From Pseudomonas sp. DY-1 (GTDB lineage: Bacteria; Pseudomonadota; Gammaproteobacteria; Pseudomonadales; Pseudomonadaceae): a stretch of 64,000 bases of DNA. Every line of letters begins with the position of its first letter. The stretch's first letter is position 1. This document shows, piece after piece, positions 44,139 through 52,449 of the stretch. The stretch spans positions 5,308,001-5,372,000 of the forward strand of contig NZ_CP032616.1 of NCBI RefSeq assembly GCF_003626975.1, given 5' to 3'. A model generated the notes under the pieces. It saw nothing but the letters and a program-made list of their open reading frames with translations. It was not told the DNA's origin and made no database searches. Both the position numbers and the translations under genes were made by a program.

Positions 44139-44822
44139 ATGCGGATCCTGCTAGTCGAAGACAACAACGACATTCTGGGCAACATGGTCGACTTCCTCGA
44201 ACTCAAGGGTTACTCCGTCGACTGTGCACGGGATGGCCTATCCGGGCTGCACCTGGCCAGTAGTGAGCATTACGACCTGATCGTGCTCGATGTCATGCTG
44301 CCGGGGCTGGATGGTTACAACCTCTGTCGTCGGCTGCGTGAAGAGGCTCGACGTGATACTCCGGTCATCATGCTCACCGCCCGCGATGCCCTGGACGACC
44401 GCTTGCAAGGCTTCAAGTCCGGCGCCGACGACTATCTGCTCAAGCCCTTCGCCCTCTCTGAACTGGCTGCGCGTATCGAGGCCGTGCTGCGTCGTTCCCA
44501 GGGCGGCGGCAGGCGCAGCCTGCAGGTGGGCGACCTCAGCTATGACCTGGATACATTGGAAGTCAGTCGCGCGGGCAAGACCCTCCGGCTCAATCCCATC
44601 GGTCTCAAGCTGCTCGCAGTGTTGATGCAGAAGAGCCCGCACCTGGTGCGCCGGGAAGCCCTGGAAGAGGCCCTGTGGGGAGATGACTGCCCTGATAGCG
44701 ACAGCCTGCGCAGCCATATCCACCAGCTGCGCCAGGTGATCGACAAACCCTTCGGCAAACCCCTGCTGCACACCATGCATGGCCTGGGCTACCGCCTGGC
44801 GGAGTCGGCTGATGGAGTTTAA
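44139..44822 (+). CDS. colR: ColR response regulator (OmpR type)
   Basis: 227 residues: receiver domain (RILLVEDNNDILG with acidic pair, Asp51 in IVLDVMLPGLDGY as the phosphorylation site, Lys in LLKPFALSEL) and OmpR winged helix (RLNPIGLKLLAVLM; HIHQLRQVIDKP; TMHGLGYRL). ATG 44139 has GGAG eight bases upstream. ColR with ColS maintains the envelope, controlling LPS-modification and lipid enzymes in response to metals. Overlaps colS by 11 bases. The methyltransferase and InaA kinase genes downstream are the usual companions, likely regulated by it. Confidence 0.92.
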   Translation: MRILLVEDNNDILGNMVDFLELKGYSVDCARDGLSGLHLASSEHYDLIVLDVMLPGLDGYNLCRRLREEARRDTPVIMLTARDALDDRLQGFKSGADDYLLKPFALSELAARIEAVLRRSQGGGRRSLQVGDLSYDLDTLEVSRAGKTLRLNPIGLKLLAVLMQKSPHLVRREALEEALWGDDCPDSDSLRSHIHQLRQVIDKPFGKPLLHTMHGLGYRLAESADGV

Positions 44823-46101
44823 GCAGAGCCTCGCACGGCGGATTCTCATCGCCTTCGTGCTGATGACCGCCTTGGTGGGAGGCACCTTCTCTATCGGCAT
44901 CATCGAAGTCGTACACCTGATCGAAGAGCAACTGATTTCCCGTGACTTGAACAACGAGCTCCACCGTGTCCTCACCCAAAACATCTTCCAGGGCAAGCCG
45001 CCTGCGCTGGATAGCGATACCCGCTTCTACAGTAGCGACAATGCCGGGCCCTATGCGATTCCCGAGACCCTGACCGATCTGGAACCAGGGTTTCACGAGG
45101 TCTTCGAGGGCGATAGTTCCTACCATGCGCTGGTCCGCGAAATCGAGGGCCGCCGCTATGTGATGCTGCAGGACCAGAGCGAGTTCGAGGCCCGCGAGCA
45201 GGTGCTTTACCGGGTGGTGATGGTCGGCTTCGTGCTCAGCGTGATTCTGGCGCTGATGCTGGGCTGGGTGCTGGCGCGCAAGGTCATCGAACCGGTGGTG
45301 CGCCTGGCCGGGCAGGTCCGCCATCGCGACCAGCTGCTGGGCATGGCCCCCCCGCTGGCGCCGGACTATGCCGCTGACGAAGTGGGACAGCTGGCCCAGG
45401 CCTTCGACGACACCCTGGGACGGCTGCATGAGGTGCTCAATCGCGAGCGCCTGTTCACCAGCGACGTCAGTCACGAGTTACGGACCCCGCTGATGGTGCT
45501 GGCAACCTCCTGTGAGCTGTTGGCGGAGAATCCCCATGTCGATGCTCGTGGCCGTGCCCATGTGCAGCGTATTGCCCGGGCTACCGAGGAAATGCGCGAC
45601 CTGGTCCAGACTTTCCTGATGCTGGCGCGGTCACAGCGCGATGAAGCCAGCGTGGCGCCCCAGGCGAGCCTGACCAGTGTCGCCGGTGATCTCGCCAACC
45701 AGTGGCGCGAAGCCATCGAGCAGAAGGGCCTGCGTTTCGAGTACCAGCCCGGAGTGCCACACGAGCGCGCCTACAACGCCTCATTGCTGCGCTCGGTGCT
45801 GGGCAACCTGCTCCGTAACGCGCTGCACTACACCGATACCGGCAGCATCCGCCTGGTGCTGAAAGATTGCGGCTTCGTGGTGGAGGACAGTGGCGTTGGC
45901 ATTCCCGAAGAGGAGCGAGAAGCGATGTTTCGTCCTTTCGTGCGTGGTCCGGCGAAGCGCGGCGATGGTCTTGGGCTGGGGCTCTCCCTGGTGCAGCGAA
46001 TCTGTGACAACCAGGGCTGGACGGTCAGCCTGAGTGCCGTCGAGCCTACTGGTTGCCGCTTTGAGGTGGATCTCGGCGGGCGAAGCGCTCTCGTCGATTG
46101 A
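44812..46101 (+). CDS. colS: ColS sensor histidine kinase
   Basis: 429 residues. Two membrane helices (ILIAFVLMTALVGGTFSIGI near 11-30; VVMVGFVLSVILALMLGWVL near 135-160) surround a ~100-residue periplasmic loop with two metal-type motifs, His35-L-I-Glu38 and HEVFE (His95, Glu96, Glu99); ColS of P. putida uses such residues to sense Zn(II) and Fe(III). Then a HAMP-like region, the H-box SDVSHELRTPL, N-box NLLRNALHYT, and G-boxes DSGVGIPEE and GDGLGLGLSLV. Starts inside the colR end. Confidence 0.93.
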   Translation: MEFKQSLARRILIAFVLMTALVGGTFSIGIIEVVHLIEEQLISRDLNNELHRVLTQNIFQGKPPALDSDTRFYSSDNAGPYAIPETLTDLEPGFHEVFEGDSSYHALVREIEGRRYVMLQDQSEFEAREQVLYRVVMVGFVLSVILALMLGWVLARKVIEPVVRLAGQVRHRDQLLGMAPPLAPDYAADEVGQLAQAFDDTLGRLHEVLNRERLFTSDVSHELRTPLMVLATSCELLAENPHVDARGRAHVQRIARATEEMRDLVQTFLMLARSQRDEASVAPQASLTSVAGDLANQWREAIEQKGLRFEYQPGVPHERAYNASLLRSVLGNLLRNALHYTDTGSIRLVLKDCGFVVEDSGVGIPEEEREAMFRPFVRGPAKRGDGLGLGLSLVQRICDNQGWTVSLSAVEPTGCRFEVDLGGRSALVD

Positions 46102-46181
46102 CGTTTTTTTCACCTGCGCTTGACCACTTCTTGACCAGGGGCTGGGTAATTTATGGGCCATCTTCAAGCTGGAGGTGGTCC

Positions 46182-46877
46182 ATGACCCGCCCGATCAACC
46201 TCGAATTCTCCGACAAGTACGACCGCAAGCACGCCGAGGCATATCACCGTAAGCATCAGGCCGGCCTGTGGCGTCGCCTGTCCAACTGGCGAGACCTGCA
46301 GCTGGCGCGCAAGGCGCTGGCCCTGGCCGACGATCCCGGCCTGGTGCTGGACCTTCCTTGCGGCGCCGGACGCTTCTGGCCGTTGCTGGCGGAAAAGCCG
46401 AATCGGGTGATTATCGGTGCCGACAACTCCGAGCAGATGCTGCGCGTGGCCAGCGAGGTCCAACCGGTCGAAGTGGTCAGGCGCGTGCGCCTGCTGCAGA
46501 CCTCGGCCTTTTCCATCCAGTTGCCCGAGAGCTCGGTGGACAGCATTTTCTGCATGCGCCTGATGCACCACATCGGTGACCCTGCACATCGCATGACGTT
46601 GCTTCGGGAGTGCCGGCGGGTCACCCGTGACAGCCTGATCCTTTCCCTATGGGTCGATGGCAACTACAAGGCCTGGCGTCGCCAGCGCCTGGAAAACCGA
46701 CGCCAGGCCCGCCACAGCGAGCAGGGATACCAGAATCGTTTCGTCCTGCCGGTGGCCACTGCCGAAGCGGAGTTTCGCGAGGCGGGTTTCGACATTCAGG
46801 AGCGGCTGGACTTCCTGCCCTTCTACGCGATGTGGCGGGTCTACGTGCTGCGCAAGGTCGCCAGCCATGGCCAGTGA
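46182..46877 (+). CDS. SAM-dependent methyltransferase (class I), ColR-associated
   Basis: 231 residues from ATG 46182 with GGAGG seven bases upstream. The SAM loop reads VLDLPCGAGRFWPLLAE (near 55-70) with Asp later in GADNSEQM; then FCMRLMHHIGDPAHRMTLLREC. It is the usual third gene after colRS in pseudomonads. The substrate is not known; a role in LPS or envelope modification is suggested by the neighbouring kinase. Its last four codons overlap the InaA gene start. Confidence 0.87.
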   Translation: MTRPINLEFSDKYDRKHAEAYHRKHQAGLWRRLSNWRDLQLARKALALADDPGLVLDLPCGAGRFWPLLAEKPNRVIIGADNSEQMLRVASEVQPVEVVRRVRLLQTSAFSIQLPESSVDSIFCMRLMHHIGDPAHRMTLLRECRRVTRDSLILSLWVDGNYKAWRRQRLENRRQARHSEQGYQNRFVLPVATAEAEFREAGFDIQERLDFLPFYAMWRVYVLRKVASHGQ

Positions 46878-47568
46878 GCTGGTCGGGGCGGCGGGCTCCC
46901 GGTCGGATGAGCCGTTCCTGCGTGTCTGGTCGCTGCGTGGTGAATGGGTTGAGGAGCCCAATCGACGTCGCGGTGGTGAAAGCGGCGTACAGCGAGTTGT
47001 CCTGGGGGACGGTCGGCAGTGGTATGTGAAGCGTCAGGTCGAGCACCTCTACCGCAGTCTGCGCCATCCCTTTGGTCGTCCGACGGTGCTGCGCGAGCGC
47101 GAGGCACTGTTGGCCGTCGAGCGGCTGGGCGTGCGCGTCCCTAGGGTCGTATTCGGGGGTGTTCACCGCTGCCCGCTACAAGGGTGGCAAGGGCTGCTGG
47201 TGACCGAAGCGCTGGAAGGCTTCATCGAGTTCGAACGCTGGTACGCCGCCCAGGTGGGCGAAGGCGCCAAACACCTCGTATTGCAACAATTGGCGGCTAC
47301 CCTGGCCCGCTTGCATCGGGGTGGGTGGCAGCACGGTTGCCTCTATGCCAAACATGTTTTCGTCCGTCCGGCGGGAGAGGGTGGCCTGCCCGAAGTTGCC
47401 CTGTTGGATCTGGAAAAAGCCCGGCGCCGACTGTCGAGCAAGCGGGCAGCTCTGCGCGACTTGTGGCAGTTTAAGCGCCACTCGTCGCTGAGCGAAGCGG
47501 ATTGGCAGGTGCTGATCTACGGTTATGAAGCAGCGTTTGGCAGCGCTATCAAGGGTTTGCGATCATGA
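46867..47568 (+). CDS. inaA: InaA/LPS heptose kinase-type protein
   Basis: 233 residues of the Kdo/Waa kinase-like fold: VQRVVLGDGRQWYVKRQ with the ATP-contact Lys, REREALLAVERLGVRVPRVV, catalytic-loop-like HGCLYAKHVFVRP, and LLDLEKARRRLS in place of DFG. E. coli InaA is induced by acid and weak acids through MarA/SoxS/Rob; other members phosphorylate LPS core sugars. Here, within the colRS set, a role in LPS core phosphorylation fits. Overlaps the preceding gene by 11 bases and the next by four. Confidence 0.85.
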   Translation: MASELVGAAGSRSDEPFLRVWSLRGEWVEEPNRRRGGESGVQRVVLGDGRQWYVKRQVEHLYRSLRHPFGRPTVLREREALLAVERLGVRVPRVVFGGVHRCPLQGWQGLLVTEALEGFIEFERWYAAQVGEGAKHLVLQQLAATLARLHRGGWQHGCLYAKHVFVRPAGEGGLPEVALLDLEKARRRLSSKRAALRDLWQFKRHSSLSEADWQVLIYGYEAAFGSAIKGLRS

Positions 47569-47789
47569 AATTAGAAGTCACGCGAGCTTTGTTTCTCGTC
47601 GGCGCTTTGGGAGTAGCCTCCCTGGCGGTGGCTGCCTGGCATGAGCCTTCGCCCTCCGTGGTCAGCGTCAACGGCCTCGGCTACTGCCCGTTACCGCCCA
47701 ATGCGCGGTTGAAGGCGCAAGTGCAGCCGGACCAGAACCTGCTGCTGTTCATGTTCGGATTGTCCCAGGGATTGCGCGCCCAGGAATGA
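47565..47789 (+). CDS. Small hypothetical exported protein
   Basis: 74 residues with an N-terminal hydrophobic helix/signal (ALFLVGALGVASLAVAAW) and a short periplasmic part SVVSVNGLGYCPLPPNARL with one cysteine, then DQNLLLFMFGLSQGLRAQE. Its ATG overlaps the kinase stop (ATGA), so it is coupled and probably the last gene of the colRS-linked operon. A similar protein is at this place in P. aeruginosa. No function known. Confidence 0.75.
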   Translation: MKLEVTRALFLVGALGVASLAVAAWHEPSPSVVSVNGLGYCPLPPNARLKAQVQPDQNLLLFMFGLSQGLRAQE

Positions 47790-47825
47790 GATCCGAAAAC
47801 CCCGCGAGAGCGCTTGTTTTGCGCA

Positions 47826-47922
47826 CCTTGGGTAGGGTGCGCCGCGCGCACCAATGGCGTTACCGGTTTACTTCAAACCCCACACAGGCACAGAGCCGGC
47901 GCGCATGGCGCACCCTATGATG
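47826..47922. repeat. Extragenic inverted repeat (GGTAGGGTGCGCC type)
   Basis: GGGTAGGGTGCGCCGCGCGCA at one end and GGCGCGCATGGCGCACCCTA at the other form a ~97-base foldback. A short relative is near 21190. Only between genes. Confidence 0.6.
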
Positions 47923-47930
47923 AGGCCGGC

Positions 47931-47964
47931 AAAGAAAAGCCCCGCAATCGCGGGGCTTTTCTTT
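47931..47964. terminator. Bidirectional terminator between the colRS cluster and mexW
   Basis: AAAGAAAAGCCCCGC-AAT-CGCGGGGCTTTTCTTT: symmetric arms with A and T tracts, ending the rightward colRS-linked genes and the leftward mexVW operon. Confidence 0.88.
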
Positions 47965-47977
47965 ATCGCGTCCGGGC

Positions 47978-50900
47978 TCAGTGGCTCACCGCCGGCTGGC
48001 CCTCGGGCACCAGGTCCTTCTTCGCCAGCAGCGTATAGATGCAGGGCAGGACGAAGAGGGTGAACAGCGTGCCGATGGACATGCCGGTGGCGATCACCAG
48101 GCCGATGTCGAAGCGGCTGACCGCACCGGCGCCGGTGGCGAAGATCAGGGGCACCATGCCGAACACCATTGCCGCCGTGGTCATCAGTACCGGTCGCAGG
48201 CGAATGGCTGCGGCTTCTTCGACCGCTTCGCGGACAGAGAGGCCCTTATCGCGGCGTAGCTGGTTGGCGAACTCTACGATCAGGATGCCGTGCTTGCTGA
48301 TCAGGCCGATCAGCGTCACCAGGCCCACCTGGGTGTAGATGTTCATGCTGGACACGCCCAGGAACAGCGGGATAAGTGCGCCACAGATGGACAGCGGTAC
48401 CGTGACCAGTATCACCAGCGGGTCGCGGAAGCTCTCGAACTGGGCTGCCAGCACCAGGAAGATGATCGCCAGGGCCAGCGCGAAGGTGACGTAGAGCGCG
48501 CTGCCTTCCTGTACGTACTGGCGCGACGCACCTGCGTAATCGAAGCCATAACCGCGCGGCGCTTCTTCGCGGGCGATCTGTGCCACCGTGTCGATAGCCT
48601 CACCCATGCTCACCGTCGGGAAACCTTCGATGATCGCCGAGTTGAGCTGCTGGAACTGCTTCAGGCGGGTCGGCCGGGCGCTGTCATGCACGCTGATCAG
48701 GGTCGACAGGGGCACCATGGCACCGCTCTCGCTCTTCACGTAGTAGTTGCTCAACCAGCCCGGATTGTCGCGGTAGGCGCGCTCCACCTGGGCGATGACC
48801 TTGTAGCTGCGGCCGTCGATGGTGAAGCGGTTGATTTCACCCTCGCCCAGCAGGATCGCCAGGGTCGACCCCAGATCCTCCATGGACACGCCCATCTGCG
48901 CAGCCTTCGCCCGATCGATGTCAACCACCACTTCGGGCTTGTCGAATGCCAGGTCGACGTTGAGGAAAGCGAACTTGCCGGACTCCATGGCACGCGCCTT
49001 GATCCGCTCGGTCACCTGTAGCAGCGACTCGTAGTCGTTGGGGGTGTTGACCACGAACTGGAACGGCAGGCCTTCACCCGTACCCGGCAGCGACGGCAGG
49101 TTGAAGCCGAAGATCTGCAGGCCGGGAATCTCGTTCAGCTTGCCTTGGACCTCGTGGAGCAGTTCCATCTGAGTGCGCTCGCGCTCGTCCCAGGGCTTGA
49201 GCAGGAAGCCGCCGATACCCGACTGCACGCCGTCGAAGCCGTTGATCTGGAACGAGGAGTAGTACTCGGGGAACTCCTTGAAGATCTTCACGAAAGCCTG
49301 GGTGTAGGCGTTCAGGTAGTCCAGGTTGGTTGGTTGCGGGGCCTTGGCCATGATGAAGACGATGCCCTGGTCTTCGTCCGGGGCCAGTTCGCTCTTGGTG
49401 AACTTCAGCAATACCGGGATCAGGCAGAGCACGATGACAGCGAATACCACGACTACCGGGCGCGTATTCAGGGTGCCGTGCAGGGCCTTCTGATAGCGCT
49501 GTTTAAGGCGGTCGAAGATCATGTCCAGTTTGTGCGCCAGGCCTGACGGGTTCTCGTCGTGGCGCAGCAGCTTGGAACACATCATGGGCGACAGGGTCAG
49601 GGCGACGATGCCAGAGATGATCACTGCGCCCGCAAGTGTCAGGGCGAACTCGCGGAACAGCGCGCCGGTCAGGCCTTCCAGGAAACCGATGGGGGCATAG
49701 ACCGCTGCCAGGGTAATGGTCATGGAGATCACCGGCACGGCAATTTCACGGGCGCCCTCGATGGCCGCATCGAATGGCGTCTTGCCTTCTTCGATATGCC
49801 GGTGGATGTTTTCCACCACCACGATGGCGTCGTCCACCACCAGGCCGATGGCGAGAACCATGGCCAGCAGGGTCAGCAGATTGATGGAGTAACCCATCAA
49901 CTGCATGAAGAAGAGCACGCCGATCATCGACAGCGGGATGGTTATCACCGGGATCAGCACCGAGCGGAAGGCGCCGAGGAACAGGAACACGACCACGATC
50001 ACGATCAGCACTGCTTCACCCAGGGTCTTCACCACCTCGTCAATGGAGGCCTGGATGAATCGGGTGGCGTCGTAGGCAATGGATGCCTTGAGGTTCGGCG
50101 GAAGCTGGGACTCCAACTCCGGCATGATCGCGCGCACGTGCTTGATCACGTCCAGTGGGTTGGCGCTGGGGGTGCCCTTGATGCCGATGTAGACCGACGG
50201 AATGCCGTCGAAGGAGCTGATGGAGTCGTAGTTCTCCGCGCCCATTTCCACCCGTGCCACGTCGCGCACCAGCACGCGGCTGTCACCCACGGTCTTCACC
50301 GGGATGGCGCCGAAGGCGTCGGGGGACTTGAGGTCGGTGGTGGCATTGATGCTGGTGACTACGTACTGGCCCTTCACCTCGCCAGCGGCGGAGAGGAAGT
50401 TGTACTTGCGCACCGCGTCGTTGATGTCGTTGGCGGTGATGCCGTAGGCCGCCATCCGCACCGGGTCCAGCCACAGGCGCATGGCGAAGACCTGGTTGCC
50501 GAGGATTTCCGCCTCGGCCATGCCCGGCAGGGTCGCCAGCTTGGGCTGGATCACCCGCGAGAGGTAGTCGGTAATCTGCGGGTTGGACAGCTCATCGCTG
50601 TAGAAACTGATGTACATCAGCGCCGAAGCGTCTGCCGCTTCCTTGGACAGCACCGGGTCTTCGGCGTCCTGTGGCAGCTGGTTCTTCACCTCGTTGGCCT
50701 TGGCCAGGAGTTCGGTGAAGAGGCGGTCCGAGTTGGCGCCGATGCGTGCATAGATCTGGATGACCGACATGTTCTGCTGGCTCGACGACGTCATGTAGTC
50801 GATGCCCTCGGCACTGGCCAGGCTCTGTTGCAACGGTTGGGTAATGTAGCCCTGGATGGTCTCGGCGTTGGCGCCAGGGTAGGCGGTGGTTACCGTGATG

Positions 50901-51031
50901 AGGGCGTTTTCCATCTGCGGGTACTGGCGGATCACCAGCTTGCTGAAGGCCTGGAAGCCCAGCAGCACGATCAGCAGGCTGACCACGGTCGCCAGTACCG
51001 GGCGACGGATGAAAGGATCTGTGAAAGCCAT
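47978..51031 (-). CDS. mexW: RND multidrug efflux transporter, MexW type
   Basis: 1017 residues, typical for AcrB/MexB-like pumps with 12 membrane helices. GAYSINLLTLLAMVLAIGLVVDDAIVVVENI (about 395-425) holds the proton-relay Asp-Asp; DALGEAVLIVIVVVFLFLGAF and the second half VIFLVLAAQFES; C-terminus FVLPCIYTLLAKKDL. Matches MexW of the MexVW-OprM system, which expels quinolones, tetracycline, chloramphenicol, erythromycin and ethidium. The adapter gene precedes it; no outer membrane channel gene is here, so OprM must come from elsewhere. Confidence 0.9.
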   Translation of the reverse strand: MAFTDPFIRRPVLATVVSLLIVLLGFQAFSKLVIRQYPQMENALITVTTAYPGANAETIQGYITQPLQQSLASAEGIDYMTSSSQQNMSVIQIYARIGANSDRLFTELLAKANEVKNQLPQDAEDPVLSKEAADASALMYISFYSDELSNPQITDYLSRVIQPKLATLPGMAEAEILGNQVFAMRLWLDPVRMAAYGITANDINDAVRKYNFLSAAGEVKGQYVVTSINATTDLKSPDAFGAIPVKTVGDSRVLVRDVARVEMGAENYDSISSFDGIPSVYIGIKGTPSANPLDVIKHVRAIMPELESQLPPNLKASIAYDATRFIQASIDEVVKTLGEAVLIVIVVVFLFLGAFRSVLIPVITIPLSMIGVLFFMQLMGYSINLLTLLAMVLAIGLVVDDAIVVVENIHRHIEEGKTPFDAAIEGAREIAVPVISMTITLAAVYAPIGFLEGLTGALFREFALTLAGAVIISGIVALTLSPMMCSKLLRHDENPSGLAHKLDMIFDRLKQRYQKALHGTLNTRPVVVVFAVIVLCLIPVLLKFTKSELAPDEDQGIVFIMAKAPQPTNLDYLNAYTQAFVKIFKEFPEYYSSFQINGFDGVQSGIGGFLLKPWDERERTQMELLHEVQGKLNEIPGLQIFGFNLPSLPGTGEGLPFQFVVNTPNDYESLLQVTERIKARAMESGKFAFLNVDLAFDKPEVVVDIDRAKAAQMGVSMEDLGSTLAILLGEGEINRFTIDGRSYKVIAQVERAYRDNPGWLSNYYVKSESGAMVPLSTLISVHDSARPTRLKQFQQLNSAIIEGFPTVSMGEAIDTVAQIAREEAPRGYGFDYAGASRQYVQEGSALYVTFALALAIIFLVLAAQFESFRDPLVILVTVPLSICGALIPLFLGVSSMNIYTQVGLVTLIGLISKHGILIVEFANQLRRDKGLSVREAVEEAAAIRLRPVLMTTAAMVFGMVPLIFATGAGAVSRFDIGLVIATGMSIGTLFTLFVLPCIYTLLAKKDLVPEGQPAVSH

Positions 51032-51057
51032 GTTCCGTTCCTTCGCGCGTATGCCGC

Positions 51058-52209
51058 TTATTGGGCGCGGGCTTGTTTGTCCGGGGGGCTGGACAGGGTC
51101 TGGTCGGGCGCGATGGCGACGTGGGAGCCGTTATCCAGCTTGAGCTGGCCGGACGTCACCACCTGCTCGCCAGCCTGGAGGCCCTTGAGGATCACGACCT
51201 TGCCATCGCGATGTTCGCCGGTTTCAACGAAGCGGCGCTCCACCACCAACTGAGGCTGACCGTCCTGGTCTTTCTCGGTCTGGCCCTCGGCATTCTTCTT
51301 CTCGTCGATCACATACACGGAGTTGCCGTAGAGGGTGTAGGTGATCGCGCTTTCCGAAACCACCACGCGCTCCTGGTCGCCCGGCAGCAGCACTTCGAGG
51401 TTGGCGAACATGCCCGGCAGCAACTTGCCGTCGGGGTTCTGCAGCATCGCGCGCACCTGCAGGTTGCGGGTGGCTTCCTCGACCTTGGGGTTGAGCGCGG
51501 CGATGTCGCCTTCGAAGGATTCGCCAGGGAACGCGGCGACGCTGATGCGCACCTTCTGTCCGACTTTCAGCAGCGGAGCGGATTGCTCCGGCAGGAAGAA
51601 GTCGACGAACAGGGTGTTCAGGTCCTGCAGGGTGGCGATGATGGTGCCCGAGGAGAGGAAATCGCCGACGTCGACCTGGCGGATGCCGATGGTGCCGGCG
51701 AAGGGCGCGACGATGCGCTTCTTGTCCATCAGGGCTTTGAGCTGGGCAACCTTGCCAGTGGCGGCCTGGAGTTCCGAAGACAGGCGGTCGAACTCGCTCT
51801 TGGAGATGTTCTGCCGGCTGACCAGGCTGCGGCCGCGTTCGAACTCGACGCGGGCCAGGGACAGTTCGGCTTCCGCGGTGGCCAGGCTGGCGCGTTCGAC
51901 GTCGCTGTCCATCTGGATCAGCGGTTGGCCCAGCTTGATCTTCTCGCCGGAAAGGAAGAGCACGTCCTGGACGGTACCGCTGGCTTCCACGGTGAGGTCG
52001 ACGCCCTGGAAGGCTTTCAGCGAGCCGATGGCGGGCAGGCGGCTTTGCCAGGGCTGCTCGACGGCCTGCTCGGCAGAGACGCTGATGGGAGGCTGGGGCG
52101 CAGAAAACTGCTGGATCTGCTGGTAGATCGAGAAGCCTTTATAGGCGGCAAGGGCGGTCACCACGAGGGCAACCACGCCCAGCATGATGAGCATGCGGCG
52201 GAGCAACAT
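51058..52209 (-). CDS. mexV: RND efflux membrane-fusion protein, MexV type
   Basis: 383 residues. An N-terminal membrane anchor (LIMLGVVALVVTALAAYKGF) without a lipobox Cys, lipoyl and alpha-hairpin (KIKLGQPLIQMDSDVERASLATAEAELSLARVEFERG), beta-barrel (IVAPFAGTIGIRQVDVGDFLSSG) and membrane-proximal domain. Bridges MexW to OprM across the periplasm. The first gene of a leftward two-gene operon; 26 bases separate it from mexW. No local repressor gene. AAGGA is eight bases before the ATG. Confidence 0.9.
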   Translation of the reverse strand: MLLRRMLIMLGVVALVVTALAAYKGFSIYQQIQQFSAPQPPISVSAEQAVEQPWQSRLPAIGSLKAFQGVDLTVEASGTVQDVLFLSGEKIKLGQPLIQMDSDVERASLATAEAELSLARVEFERGRSLVSRQNISKSEFDRLSSELQAATGKVAQLKALMDKKRIVAPFAGTIGIRQVDVGDFLSSGTIIATLQDLNTLFVDFFLPEQSAPLLKVGQKVRISVAAFPGESFEGDIAALNPKVEEATRNLQVRAMLQNPDGKLLPGMFANLEVLLPGDQERVVVSESAITYTLYGNSVYVIDEKKNAEGQTEKDQDGQPQLVVERRFVETGEHRDGKVVILKGLQAGEQVVTSGQLKLDNGSHVAIAPDQTLSSPPDKQARAQ

Positions 52210-52260
52210 ATTCCGGTTCCTTGGCAGGGAAAAAGTGGCCTGGGAATAGGCGAGGCAAGC

Positions 52261-52289
52261 ACCTTAGTACCAGAGTTAGACCAAGTCAA
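52261..52289 (-). promoter_or_regulatory. Possible mexVW promoter
   Basis: Read leftward, TTGACT (52289-52284), 17 bases, TAAGGT (52266-52261), 52 bases before the mexV ATG. The -35 is good, the -10 mediocre, in a 239-base interval with no ORF. Confidence 0.4.
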
Positions 52290-52449
52290 AGACAAGAAAT
52301 TGCAGAACGTTGCGTTCACGCAGTTTGCTGCTTATGCGCCGTGAGAATCGCTGGAGATCGAATCAGATCGATGAATTTCCTGTGGAAGGATTCGGACCTT
52401 TCTGATCGTGGGACAAGGCCCGGCAGCACTTCCCTGTGCTGCATTCGGT

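Noticed and set aside
49559..51253. 564-residue plus-strand frame over mexW
   Set aside because: Antisense of the pump; His/Asp/Gly-rich with no domain.
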